Of a DNA stretch of 64,000 bases, positions 1 through 11,141 are shown one piece after another. Where the stretch lies: contig JAMPIQ010000003.1 of NCBI GenBank assembly GCA_024699855.1, forward strand, positions 2,046,001-2,110,000, given 5' to 3'. A program made the position numbers and the translations under genes. The first letter of the stretch is position 1; each line of letters opens with the position of its first letter. Under the pieces are notes generated by a model that saw nothing but the letters and a program-made list of their open reading frames with translations, made no database searches and was not told where the DNA came from. Source of the stretch: Aphelenchoides besseyi (taxonomy: Eukaryota > Nematoda > Chromadorea > Rhabditida > Aphelenchoididae).

Positions 1-1092
1 GCACGAAAGATTCACGATGTTTTGGGTTTGTTGGAAGCGAGGTGAGTGCTCTCTTGTGTTCGACTAAACGAATTTCTAGTCCAACTTCTGATGGAGCGGC
101 TGCTGTTGTGATGGTCAGCGAGCGATGGTTACAAAAACATGCACAGCTGCGAAGTCAAGCGGTTGAGATTGTTGGAATGGAGATGGGAACTGATTTGCCA
201 TCGGTTTTTGCTGAGAACTCGAATATCAAAATGATTGGATTTGATATGGTTCAAGGATTGACTCAGCGTTTATACAAGAACACGGGGCTTACGCCGAACG
301 ATATTCAAGTAATCGAGCTGCACGATTGTTTTTGCCTCCAACGAGCTGATCACCTATGAGGCAATCGGTTTATGTCCAGTGGGTAAAGGAAGTGAGATCG
401 TGGATCAAAACGACAATACCTATGGCGGCAAATGGGTAATCAATCCATCCGGAGGTTTGATTTCGAAGGGGCATCCGATTGGTGCCACAGGAGTCGCTCA
501 ATGTGTCGAGTTGTGCAATCAACTTCGTGGTCGTTGTGCAAAACGTCAAGTCGAAAATGCACGAGTAGCAATGCAGCACAACATTGGAATCGGTGGAGCT
601 TGTGTTGTTGCTTTGTATCGGAGAGCTGATGTTGGAGAAGTGCGAGAAATCGTGTACGGTCACACGGCAGCTGACTCGGCATTTGAATCGGATGTTATTT
701 TCCACGACATTCAAAGACGTGCCAAAGAAGTGAGTTGAGAGTTCGAATATGTCTAATTGTCATTTCAGGAGAAGGAACTAGTCAAACAAGCAGCCGGATC
801 GTACCGTTTCACTTTGACATCAGTCAAAGGAAACAAGAAGTCGTGGACCGTTGACTTGAAGAAATCACGACCGTACGTTGGAACCGAAAGTACGGACAAA
901 GTAGATGTCGAATTGATTCTCAAAGATTCCGATTTCGTTCTAATCAGTCAAGGAAAACTGAATCCAAATCAGGCATTCATGCAGCAAAAAATGAAGATCA
1001 AAGGAGACATAATGAAAGCTATGAAGTTGAAGACGATTCTCGATCCAAGTCAATTGAAGTCGAATGCCACTGAACAGAAGTCGAAACTCTAA
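1..1092 (+). CDS. Sterol carrier protein x-type 3-oxoacyl-CoA thiolase fused to an SCP2 domain (5' end missing)
   Basis: This is the C-terminal half of a peroxisomal SCPx. A thiolase cleaves 3-oxoacyl-CoA in the shortening of branched or very long fatty acids, and the fused SCP2 domain binds lipid. The thiolase part shows TSDGAAAVV, ELHDCF and the signature NPSGGLISKGHPIGATG. The SCP2 part follows a 39-nt intron (730-768) and includes MKIKGDIMKAMKLKTILDP. The protein ends in SKL, a type 1 peroxisomal targeting signal. A first intron ends near position 89. In C. elegans the SCPx orthologue daf-22 acts in ascaroside side-chain shortening, so a similar role is possible (inference). One extra T in the run at 329-333, just after ELHDCF, breaks the frame; the reading resumes in frame with ITYEAIGLCPVG. 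The gene begins upstream of the window. Confidence 0.88.
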
Positions 1093-1229
1093 TTCCTATT
1101 GTTTGCTGTATTAGTGTGTAAACTTTGGCGTTCTCTGTTTTGTAACTATGTTTGAACTGTTGATTTGACAGTCGTTAGTATTTGGAAAGTCTTCGGAGCT
1201 GGTTCCTAATTCGAAAGTTTCAGACCAAA

Positions 1230-1636
1230 ATGAGCGATTCAGAATTCAAATCGGACGTCATTTTCGCGGAGATCAAAGAACGAGCTCAAGAAGTGCGTTC
1301 ATCATTCAAATCATTCATTACCAACAACCATTCCAGGAGAAAGATGCTAAAAAAGCGGAAGGTTCTTATCGTTTTACTGTGACATCCGACAAGGGAAACA
1401 CGAAGTCGTGGCTCGTGAACATGAACGAAAATCCGCCATACATTGGAACCGAGAAGAAGGACAAGGCGGATGTTGAGCTCGTCCTCAAAGACTCCGATTT
1501 CATTTTGATCGCCGGTGGAAAAGCAAAAGCTGAGCAACTTTTCATGCAACAGAAAATGAAGATCAAAGGCAATCTTATGAAGGCGATGAAACTGAAGACC
1601 ATTCTCGATCCCAGTCGCTTGAAATCGAAATTGTAG
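1230..1636 (+). CDS. Stand-alone SCP2 (non-specific lipid-transfer) protein, peroxisomal
   Basis: A two-exon gene of about 120 residues encodes a single SCP2 lipid-binding domain, from MSDSEFKSDVIF to the C-terminal SKL, again a peroxisomal signal. The 44-nt intron at 1293-1336 lies at the same codon as the intron in the SCP2 part of the upstream fusion gene, and the sequences are clearly paralogous (FMQQKMKIKG, LKTILDPS). This points to a local tandem duplication of the SCP2 exons. The start at 1230 is chosen because homology to the upstream paralogue begins there. A poly(A) signal AATAAA follows at about 1675. Expected role: binding and handing over acyl-CoA or sterols in peroxisomes (family knowledge). 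Confidence 0.87.
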
Positions 1637-1798
1637 AATCGTTCGCAGCTTTCGAGTGCTCCATATGTTGATGCAATAAAAACCTTCTACTATTATACCA
1701 CGAATGAGATCCCAAACAACGAGATGTTTATTCAAACTGAACTTCAATAACAAAGTTTAGACTACAAATATAGCGAATAATTGGGAAGGAAAGCATAG

Positions 1799-2691
1799 TT
1801 AAGATGGCAAGTGAGTTTGTTCTTCGCTTTGAGTGTCTTTCGTCCGGTCCATTGATTCTGCACGGGAGCACGAGAAATGACACCAATTTCGAGTGTAGAC
1901 GTAAAACATCAGAATGAGACCGTAGACCAACATTGGAGCGCCGTATAGCCACAGCATTTGTGTCCGAATAATCGAGGCAACAATGAAAGTGATCAACTCG
2001 AGTCCGAAGAAAATCAGTTGATTTTTCGATTGCCGCAATTGCAACACTCAGATTCGACAAGCCGTGTGTTGATTGGCGTCGCATGTTCAAGAGAATCTAA
2101 AGCACCAACTTGCTTCTGCTTTTTATAACAACAACAAGCCTGAGGATAATTCTCGGAACACCATAAAAAGATCGAAATCCATTCGAGTTGATAAACGTCA
2201 CAGAAAAGTTGAGCCACGACGATTGTAGTCCACATTAGAATACAAAGTCCGCAAACCACGAGCTTCTTCGCTGAGTGCCGAGTGAAATGGAAGAATTGCA
2301 CGAGTAGAAGACCCTGCAAAATGGGCAGGTAAACTGCAGAACCGTAAACGTACCTGAAGATCAGAATAAACGTTCATGTTCACAGAAGACTTACCAGGGC
2401 TGGAACCGAATTTGAACACAAAAACCGTGTTGTTTAAAGCCGCTGTAAAGTTTGCAATTGCCCATAGCCAAAAGAGACCAACAACCTATGGTTAGGAAAA
2501 TTTCGCCAGAGTTTGGGGCAGAAGAATTAGAAACCGGTAAATGTTGTTAGAGCAAGTTATGAATCAAACACCAACCACAGAACTGTACTGCAATAGCCGG
2601 AAATGTTTGCCAACACACGAAACCCGATCGGGAGTTGGCAGTCGCAGTTTTGATGAACTGGCGAGTCGTGAACAGAACAATTCGTGGACAT
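1799..2691 (-). CDS. Multi-pass membrane protein, unrecognised
   Basis: The reading starts at 2691 (MSTNCSVHDSP) and runs through about four short introns, the last a 59-nt one near 2044-2102 that I placed only because it joins two hydrophobic frames. There is a short Cys-containing N-terminus and then roughly four or five membrane segments (around VVGLFWLWAIANF, YLPILQGLLLVQF, LCILMWTTIVVAQLF, LELITFIVASII, LVYGLILMFYVY). The C-terminal tail is hydrophilic. The middle also has a CCCYKKQKQ cytosolic-type stretch. I do not recognise the family. The two SCP2 genes point towards it from the left. Confidence 0.55.
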
Positions 2692-2944
2692 TCTTCTGAA
2701 CGTCTCGAGAGGTCAGAACAAAACACTCGATGGTTGTGCTTTCAATTTATGCATTTCAATGCCCGTTGAGGACACGTGCACTCGCGTTTTCTCATAGAAA
2801 GCAACGACGATCTTTCGGCAGCGTTTAAAAGCACTGAGATTGTTCCCACACGTTCATTCGCAGTTTTTGGTCGTAAGTTAGTTCTGTTTTATCAAACCCA
2901 CTTATCGAAGCATAAGAATTGAATGTTTATTCTCACGGACAAAC

Positions 2945-5377
2945 TCACTCTTCACCCGGTTGGAACAACCAACTCGGCAACTCCTCGGCTTTCGGACCGC
3001 GACGCATCAGCGCCAACTTGAAAGCATTTTGAATTTGATCGTAATCGAGAAACGTTTGAGCCGAGGTGAGCATCATGTCACTGAAGAAACGCGGTCAGAA
3101 AACATCGGAAAATGAGCTGCTTACCGATAGAGAGAACGAATTTCACGAGGAAGACGAAGAAACGCGTCAAGACGAGGAAAAAAGAGTTTGTAGCTTTTGA
3201 TTATTTCAATATTTTTGCACGAACGCCACGAAAGATTACCGGCTACCAGTTCGGCTATGACGAAGATAACCGACTGAATGTCAGTGCATGGTCCCTGCTC
3301 ACGACCCTCGTGTACTTTCAAAGCCGAATAACGCAAAGTACCGACGAACGGAATATTTGTGCGAGGACTGAATCGGAAATAGAAGGAAGAGGTAAGGAAC
3401 TGACCGACGAGGCCACGGCATACACAAACTCATATCAGTGATCATTAAACGATTGACGAACTTGTCGATTGTTGGCGGAGTAATGTAGGAGAAACTATGC
3501 GGCGAAACCAACCGGTGAATGAATCCACAACGATGAAGAGCCGCTAAAGCACGAATCATTCCCAATCCAATGTTGAGAGCGAGTTCCACGGGAATAACTC
3601 TGTAAACATGGAGTGGATGTACTACTTATCGAAGATACCCGTTCGGTGAGAAGCTAGTGATGTTAGACAGCAAAACATAAGGCAATGGACTTTTGATAAT
3701 CAAAACTGCTCGGTAGGTTTCTGCGTCGTTCTCGTGCTCTTGAATTCCTTCAGCCCCAAAGATGAGCTGCAAATCGATAACTCGTGAGTTAATTACAACG
3801 CAAACCAACGTGTTTGACTTTTCCCGCTTTGACCAACGTCGGGAAATGAAGTGAACGACCGCGAACTGCTTCGAGAACACACTGAGACATAGCTGACATC
3901 GATTGTTTCCAGCGCTCGGTTGACACTTCGGGATTCGCAATGTAGATTTGTGTGATCTAAAGGCTCCATAGACTGGTGGTTGATTTAAAAACTCACCGTT
4001 TCTGGATTATCATGGTCATATGCGTTGTAGACTCCATAGTCTCGCTTTACATAGTCGTCAGCCAACTCAGTGATCATGCAATTTCCGCCAATTGTGCCGC
4101 AAACATTCGACATAACTTCGGGAACATCGGCCATGACTTTCAGCGGAACGAAGCGAAAACTTGAATGACCACACGAACAACGGGCAGAAATCCAAATGCA
4201 GCAGAATGAAAGTGAGTTACTAATTCCTTGTACATGACAATCAATTATTGTGATTCGAAAGCTTACTCGATACTCAGCAAATAAATTGAATCTTCTTTAT
4301 TCAAATTACAGAACACAAAATAGGAATTGAATTCAATGTCTCGACTGATGACATTGAGTCGGATGTAGGTCGTGAATGATTCCACCACGTTGATCATCTT
4401 TATGCTGAAAACTGTCAATTAAACTCGTGTTCCTCGACTCACATCTGTTGGATAGTTCGCGTAATAAACTCCTTTCTTCTTCGACTTATTCGTCTTTTGT
4501 TCGAAGATCTTCGATTCAACAGATCTGATGGTCAGATGATCTTTGAAATCGTCGATCAGTTCAGTGACCATGTCGATGAAATTGAAAGCAGAACTGAACA
4601 CATTTCGAGAACTCATTTCGATCACACGATCTTCTTCGTTTTGATCTTCTATCTCGATTAGTTCTTCGCCGTCCACTTTGCTCGCCTGTTTATTAGACGT
4701 GCTACTTTCCGTAGTTCGACAAACTGTTGGACGAGGTTCATTGAAGGGATCTTTGACTGTCAATTTCAAGCATGCCAACGATTTGGTTATGTTCACAAAA
4801 CTCAAAGGGTTGTCGTTCTTTGATTTGCAGTCAAAATTCGAAGCAACTAAGAGAAAGCAATTGAGATCTCGTTCGTTTCAGTTTACCTTCAGAATGATTG
4901 CCCGATACTTTTGGTTGTGTCATTGGACTTGCCATATCTTCAGAAACTGAAAATATTCATCTGTAATGGTCGCAATACTCACTCACTTTCTGACATAATA
5001 CTTGAAGTTAAGGGTTCGCTGTCGATGTCGTGCTCAGAAGTGACATTCGCCCATTTAACAATGGTTCCTTTGTGTTGTTCTTGTGATGTCGAAGAAGCCC
5101 TATTGACGTCCATGTTCGAATTGGCAGACGGTTCGCTTGGACTCGAAATTGACTTTGTAGAACTCGAAAGATTGCCGCTCTCTTCGTAGGTGTTGGTGGC
5201 AAGAGCTGTGATTCGGTTCTAAACCACATAATGAAATCAAAGTTCAGACAAACTGATTACCTTGCTCCTTTTGATGTTGAGTTGATTAGGAGTAAAAGCG
5301 GAACCTGAGCCTTGCCATTGAGTTTTCGGACATGAATTCAACGTCTTGATTTTAAGTTCTTTTGCAATTTGTGACAT
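2945..5377 (-). CDS. CK1/TTBK-family pseudokinase
   Basis: A protein of roughly 600 residues is encoded in a dozen short exons. The first ~260 residues are Ser/Thr/Glu-rich and low in structure. The rest aligns with worm CK1/TTBK-like kinases: an N-lobe, then ALNIGLGMIRALAALHRCGF, and the family hallmark GTLRYSALKVHEGREQG followed by SVIFVIAELVAGNLSW. The catalytic residues are gone. HRD-K-N reads HRLVSPHSF (Asp, Lys and Asn replaced), DFG reads DMS, and no VAIK lysine or Gly-rich loop is visible. It should therefore be catalytically dead and act, if at all, as a scaffold. Many nematode members of this family are sperm-enriched (family knowledge). A poly(A) signal lies at about 2924 on this strand. 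Exon joins at 3970-4430 are the least certain. Confidence 0.75.
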
Positions 5378-5640
5378 TCTCAAAAAGACCAGTAGTTAAA
5401 AGACTAAAGTCAATAAGAATGATGTTTTTGATGCAAATATACATTCAAATCCACAATTGAATTTGTAAAGCCACAGTCTTGCTAACTCAGAAGTTAACTT
5501 CACAACAAAGTAATCACACAAACGTTTACTCTCCGGCAGAGGTTTGAGTGGGTTTCTCTCTTTCTCTCGGCCCGGAATGAATCCATCAGTTTTCATGCTT
5601 TTGGTGGTTTATACAAGTCGATATTGGGATGTTAAAAGGT

Positions 5641-5820
5641 ATCGCTTCTCGGCCTCTGGCTAAGATCATTTGTCAGTAACTGTTCTTATCAGCTTAATCT
5701 CTGGTACGAGTACTAATGTGCTCATCGAGATTATTCTCTTTTTGGCACCAGTTGGACTGAAGGGCTTGCTCTTCTTTCGACAAGGGTCGACTCGGACTTG
5801 CACTTACTCCGAGAACGGCC
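5641..5820 (+). ncRNA. U2-like spliceosomal RNA (divergent branch-point region)
   Basis: The 5' end ATCGCTTCTCGGCCTCTGGC then TAAGATCA matches the highly conserved start and stem-loop I of U2. It is followed by CTGTTCTTATCAGCTTAAT (stem-loop IIa), a GAGTAC/GTGCTC hairpin (IIb), a U-rich Sm-like site (CTCTTTTTGG, about 5736-5745), a stem III region with GGGCTTGCTC, and a stem IV with arms CTCGG/CCGAG around ACTTGCACTTA. All expected elements are present in order and the length is about right. The branch-point pairing element, normally GUAGUA, reads GTCAGTAA at 5672-5679, with an inserted C. It may be a variant or a decaying copy. It sits alone between two minus-strand protein genes. Confidence 0.85.
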
Positions 5821-6015
5821 TACAATATAAACTACTCAAGCAACAACAATTTCATGAGTCATACAAACGTTAATTATTCGTTGTTTTCTTGAGAAAAATC
5901 TGAAGACGCATTTTCACAAACTACGTGACTCGAGCGTTTCCGTTATGTTTATTTGCGGTTACAAAAATATCAGTCAAACATGTTATCACATAAAAAGCGA
6001 CTTGGAAAATTATAA

Positions 6016-7590
6016 CTACATCATAGAGTTGAATGGCCGGGTGTATGCGAGAAGTTTTGACGATCGTTTTTGAACTTTGTCAATCTTTCCATCGAAACGT
6101 TTCCGGGAACTCGGGTGTTTGTTGTTATTCAGATCGAAGAGGTGTTGGTTGAGAATCGACTCCAAATCCTCAGCTGCTGCTTCCAATCTCTTGATAACGT
6201 TCTTAACACAAAATCTTGCAAAACTGGAAATGAAAAAAACGTAGATGTGACAAAAAGCCAACATTTGATGAGCTTCTGTCAAGACTTGAATTGCCTTTTG
6301 GAGCCTTAAAACATCCGAATTGTCCGTTTCAACATTGTTTGAAGATCCGTTCGCAATCATCGATTCAATCCTAATCTTCAGCTGAACAGAAGCCCAATAT
6401 CATTGAAAAGAATTTGAGCTTACCGCCAATATCCGATCTCTATCTGCTAATGCCGTCAAATGTCGTTGAAGTTGTTTTTTGTAACGACAGTCGTTCGTTT
6501 GTTTTGTCGAATCAACGGATTGAGCTACGCGTACCAGTAGGTTACATGAATGGTCACTACTTCGTCGTGCTGCCAAACAAAGCCAACAGAATTCATGTTT
6601 ACATCGTTTGCAAGTCATGTGTTCGCAGCCACCATTTTTCTCGATGTTCGTCTTCAACCATACAATTAAACGGATTATCAAGTTTGGTGACTTACTTTAC
6701 ATCCCGGACATTTTTTCGTGTTCTTCAGCAACCAGTCATAACACGCGTATCCATCTTGTTCGAACGTCCTCCATTGAGTTATCATCGCACAAGTTGCTGG
6801 GGAATGATCGATACTTTGACAGTCGAAACAAAATCGATCACCACAACGACAATTGATAATGAGATTGGAAGTATTCTGACGTGAAATTAACCACGTATAA
6901 CCGCAATCGATTCCCGGACAGTTTTTGAGTGATATCGAGCTCTAAAACTCGTTTATTTTTGAAAGTTATCAAATGACTTACTTGAACATAACTCTCAACC
7001 ATTGCTTTCTTGTACAAGCGTTTCAGTCGCTCATCTGTCACCAAATAGAATACATGGTCTTCAGTGAGAAGAACACAATTGCCAGCAGGACATCGAATTA
7101 GCCACTCATGATCGTTGATCTAAATTAGATATTAGAGTTAGTATCTTACGGGACCTCACTTTTGATTCTAGGTAACAACGATAACAACTAACACAGAACG
7201 AGTGTTTGCAGGAATCTGTCCCGATACAATGATCATCCACAACATTACAAAAGCAGATTTCACATCGTTTACTCTCAACTACTGAGAAAGAAGTGAACTC
7301 GGATACTTGATTTAGACGCAGAAATATCCGCTGACTGTAGACGTTGTAGAATCTGAAAACAATCGTTCAAAAACAATCAAACAAACTTGAAATACCGATC
7401 GACAAGGTCTTCAGTATTCCAACGAACATTGTTGAGCAGGACTTTGCATATTGACGCCCGAAGATCTGTGACATCGGACACTCGTGATGCCATTTGACCA
7501 ATCTCCTCGTACAATTCTTCATAGCTGAGGATCTGAAGTATCATTGTGAAAGCATGTGTTCATTCAACTTACCTTGTAGTCCATGAACAT
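6016..7590 (-). CDS. Ariadne-type RBR (RING1-IBR-RING2) E3 ubiquitin ligase
   Basis: The protein has about 430 residues. After an N-terminal UBA-like region, RING1 starts CEICFCNVV with the following C/H ligands. The IBR contains [11 protein letters not shown] and [15 protein letters not shown]2 reads KKCPGCK, an intron, then [24 protein letters not shown]. The cysteine in GGCEHM is the conserved catalytic cysteine that accepts ubiquitin from the E2, so the enzyme looks active. A helical C-terminal Ariadne-like segment follows ([17 protein letters not shown]). The start at 7590 is the first in-frame ATG; an acceptor-like TTTTAG about 60 nt upstream may be the trans-splice site. Family role: RBR ligases, often working with cullin-RING ligases. 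Confidence 0.87.
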
Positions 7591-7871
7591 CGACGTCTTT
7601 GGTTCTTCAGCTTCAAAAATTTTAGCGATTGAATTGGTTGTTCGTGTAGCAGCTAAAAGTCACAGCCAAGCGCACTCTCTTATGAGCTCTATTGCTCTCC
7701 ATTTATCGTGGTGAAAAAATTGGACGCTGGAAATTGATAATGCAATTGCTGCGAGCTATCTTTCCATTCTTATTGCGTTTTCTTCGATGAATACCGTTTT
7801 CCTCGTAGTTAATTACAACTCACTTCGCAATCAGTTCAAAACGTTTATTTCTCCCAGACATTCAAGCATCT

Positions 7872-9722
7872 TCAATCGGTTCCAGTCTTCTTCGAACGTC
7901 CATGAGACATCATCTTTTTTCCGGCGGCAATCGACTTTCGAAGACGTGGATATTCAGCGAGTGATTTCTTGGTGCCGATTCGAGAGCGACCATGGGATCG
8001 AGGACTGCGGTGTTTCGTACGAGTCTGGGGTTCTTCAGTAGTGTCGTCGATCGAGTTCTCCTGAAACACAAAACTCGCCAATCGAAATGAGCTTGTTCAC
8101 TTGCATGTCCCGAAAAGAGTTGTCGAGGTCGCGTTGATTTAAGTTTCAATTGAACGTCGAAGTTGTCGGATGAACGCGGTTCGATTCCCTGTCGATGCAT
8201 CAGAGTTCTCTTCGTAATTGGTGGTAGTGCGAATCGATGATCTTGAACCAGTTGACTGCTGAGTTCTGCCAAGTAACCGAAAGACGGACGTTGTTCGGGG
8301 TTATGTTGCCAACAATGTCCGGCCAACGTGATGATTTCGCTGGGTGTAAAACCTGAAAACCAATTTTAATTGTTGTCATTAACGTCTGAATTCACTTGGA
8401 AACTTGGGCATATGACCGGTTTTGATCTCTTGAACAATCGATTTGACGTTCTCTTCTGCCCACGGTTTGCGACCACCACTGAAGATCTCCCAGACCATTA
8501 TTGCATAGGACCATACATCCGATTTGTGAGAGAATTGAGGATTGCGGCCAATAGTTTCGGGTGCCATCTGACGAATGGGGACGCGGAAATTGCGGTGAAT
8601 GACTTCGTTCTCGACATCCTGAGTGCTGACGCTCATTCCGAAGTCCGCGATCTTAAGCGTTGTGTCCCGACCAATGAGAGTGTTTCGTGCCGCCAGATCA
8701 CGATGAAGAATATGTTGTTGCTCCAGGTAGAACATTCCACGAGCCGTCTCGAAGACGTACAACAATCGTTCGCCAACGCTCACACTGTTTCCTTCTTCTT
8801 TGAGGTGAGAAAGAAGACTGCCGCCTGGACAGTATTCCATCACGATCTGGAAAAGGTGGAATTGACTGTTAATGACAACAATGAACGTACTTTGATTGGC
8901 GAATGATCACAGAGAACGCCGTAGAAGTGAACAATGTTAGGATGAGAAAGCATCGACATGGTTTGAACTTCCATCATAAACTCCTTCTGCTCCTTACAAA
9001 TCTGCTCGTACGACTATGCTACAATTAAGAGGAAAGCAAAATTCAGAACTCACACCCGTTTCCTTGAACCCTTTCACGGCCACTGGGCGTAAAGCTCCGT
9101 TGTTCATGCGCAATTTGGCTGACGAAACGGTGCAGAAGCTGCCTGAAAGATCAGAGTCACATAATCTTTCTTCTTTGTTCTACCTTCTCCGACGGTCTTC
9201 TCTAAGTGAATCTTCGAATCACGGATCAACTCAACTGGTCGTTTTGCGGGTCTTTTGAGTCGAGTCAAATCGGGTTCTTTGATCGTGCAGATTCCTTGCG
9301 ATTTCTGGAGCGACTTCAAGAGTTCGTTGATATTGACAAACCACTGATTTGCCGGTTCGATGAGTCCCTCAATCGACCACATGATTTTTCCGGCGCGAAG
9401 GGTCGATATTAAACGGTAGTGTTTGACCTGAAGTTAATCAGATGGATTCGATTAAACACAACTTACAAGTCGAGAATTGGCACGAACAGCAACGTAGAAG
9501 ACGAACGAGTCGTCAGCGTCTTGAGCCCAAACTGCGTAGTCTCCGATCCTTCGAACGTTCAGCTCGACATCACGTCTGAAAGTTGGATTAATGAAATTGA
9601 AGGCGAACTCACTTGATTATGAAGCCGTGATAGCACTTGGCATTCAGTAATCCGTAGGGCAGATTTCGACGCTCAAACCCAGTGTTGCTGCTCGTAGTGG
9701 TCGCCTGAGTTGTGCTGGTCAT
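7872..9722 (-). CDS. SH2-domain non-receptor tyrosine kinase (Fer/Fps-like, no F-BAR)
   Basis: The order is an SH2 domain (CYHGFIIK, then LSTLRAGKIMWSIEGL) followed by a tyrosine kinase domain and a basic tail. The kinase has a Gly-rich loop (GEGSF, split by an intron), VAVKGFKE, HRDLAARN, DFG, an RQMAPE activation-segment motif (usually WMAPE) and DVWSYAIMVWEIFSGG, so all catalytic residues are present. Length is about 500 residues. It lacks an F-BAR region, like the expanded nematode Fer-related SH2 kinases, many of which are germline or sperm expressed (family knowledge). The start is uncertain: 9722 (MTSTTQ) is preferred, with an in-frame ATG also at 9818. The tail is Arg/Ser/Lys-rich. 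Confidence 0.88.
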
Positions 9723-10209
9723 TGGAACAAGAACAAGAAACCAACTAATTGATAGACGGCGTTTAAGAGTGAGTGTTTTGGTTTCGATCAATTTCGGTCT
9801 TCGTCGATTTGCAAACATGCAAATTTTGCTATTGGAATTCGCTTAACATGACTTTGACCAACACATAAGTTTCTTCTTAGCGCCTTTGTTCAGTGCTCAC
9901 TTTCTTGGACCTTGGTTGTGCTGAACTGAATGGCCAGTTCCCATCTTCTTGCATTTCTTTGATTGTGATTTAAGCGGACAGTTTTGATTCATTGGTCGTT
10001 TGGGGCGTCGCTGTAGCAGTCATGGCTTTTCTCTATCTCGGCATTGCATTCTCATTCGGAGTTTGGACTTATCGTCGAAATAAACAGGTGAACAGTCGTT
10101 GACAAGCGTTGACAGTGAGAATAAGTGATCTTTTTGTGCAAATAAATGATTGAATTCTGAGCACTCAATGAAGAGGTTTATTGGCGGAAATATGAAAAAC
10201 AAATTGAAA

Positions 10210-10605
10210 TCACCACTCGTTCTCGACATTCGATTGTTCAGCCATCAGCTCCAGTTTCGGTTCCAGCCATCCGATTTCGTTCACTTCAATCTTGATCATG
10301 TGTTGTACTCTCTTCTTCTTTGGCTCTGTTTCTTCCGAGTCATCAGTTTTCTTCCGCGATTTCCTCGTTTCAGCCGGGGATCCTTTCGCATTGATGGCGC
10401 TCAGAACTCGTGCATCAGCAATGTTCAGATTTCCGGATCGAAACTTCTTGAACCACGTTCTCGCGCCTTCGAGTCCAACGGCATCTTCGCCAAAACACGA
10501 GTGAATTTTCCGAACAGATTCTAGGGCCGACAGACCCGCCTTGAAGTCGTAGAGCAAACAAACACGCGTTTCGTAATTCGTGAACTTCGGAGTCGATTTG
10601 GCCAT
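10210..10605 (-). CDS. Small protein with a Mos1-transposase-type HTH (HTH_48) domain
   Basis: A single-exon ORF of 131 residues begins MAKSTPKFTNYE. Residues ~10-60 resemble the first helix-turn-helix of Mos1/SETMAR transposases (LLYDFKAGLSALESVRKI, GARTWFKKFRSGN). The conserved WFxKFRSG core is intact. The rest is a basic/acidic linker with a nuclear-localisation-like EPKKKRV. There is no DDD/E catalytic domain and no terminal repeats that I can see. It is thus either a transposase fragment or a domesticated DNA-binding protein; the open frame with its own ATG favours a functional small protein. An AATAAA lies at 10142 but on the opposite strand. Confidence 0.7.
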   Translation of the reverse strand: MAKSTPKFTNYETRVCLLYDFKAGLSALESVRKIHSCFGEDAVGLEGARTWFKKFRSGNLNIADARVLSAINAKGSPAETRKSRKKTDDSEETEPKKKRVQHMIKIEVNEIGWLEPKLELMAEQSNVENEW

Positions 10606-11141
10606 TTCGATGATTGAAAACTGAAAGTGGAAAGTTAAATGTTGTAACGTGAAACAAAGGAGTGTCTTCGATTGCGTGTTCGTGGAACGACAATCCAAAG
10701 AAACTCAATCGATTGGATTGGGAAGAAACAAAGTACCTACAAATCGTTTCATTCCTGTTCAGTTGATCATTATCTTGACCTTCAAGCAGAAGCTAAGATT
10801 CTTGGCGACATGATTACAAAGCAAGAAAGCGAATGCTCCGATCAATGCGTTCTATCCAAGTGTCATTAAGTGACTCACGTAAACAAAAATGACGTTTATC
10901 TTACACGTGAAATCACGATGATAAGTTGGTTGTTGACAGAACTAAGCGGATTAACAGACCTTTTAGAGTTCAGAAACCAACGGAAGTGATGTAAACATGT
11001 GCCGTTCAATAGAAGTAAAAGCAGTTTCTGAATTGTCAATGAGTTGGAATAGGTCAATTCAGTGACAGTCATTTGGGTATATAAACGAACACTGAAGTCC
11101 AGTTCTTCAATATACAATTCGGCTTCATTCCGAACTTCAAG

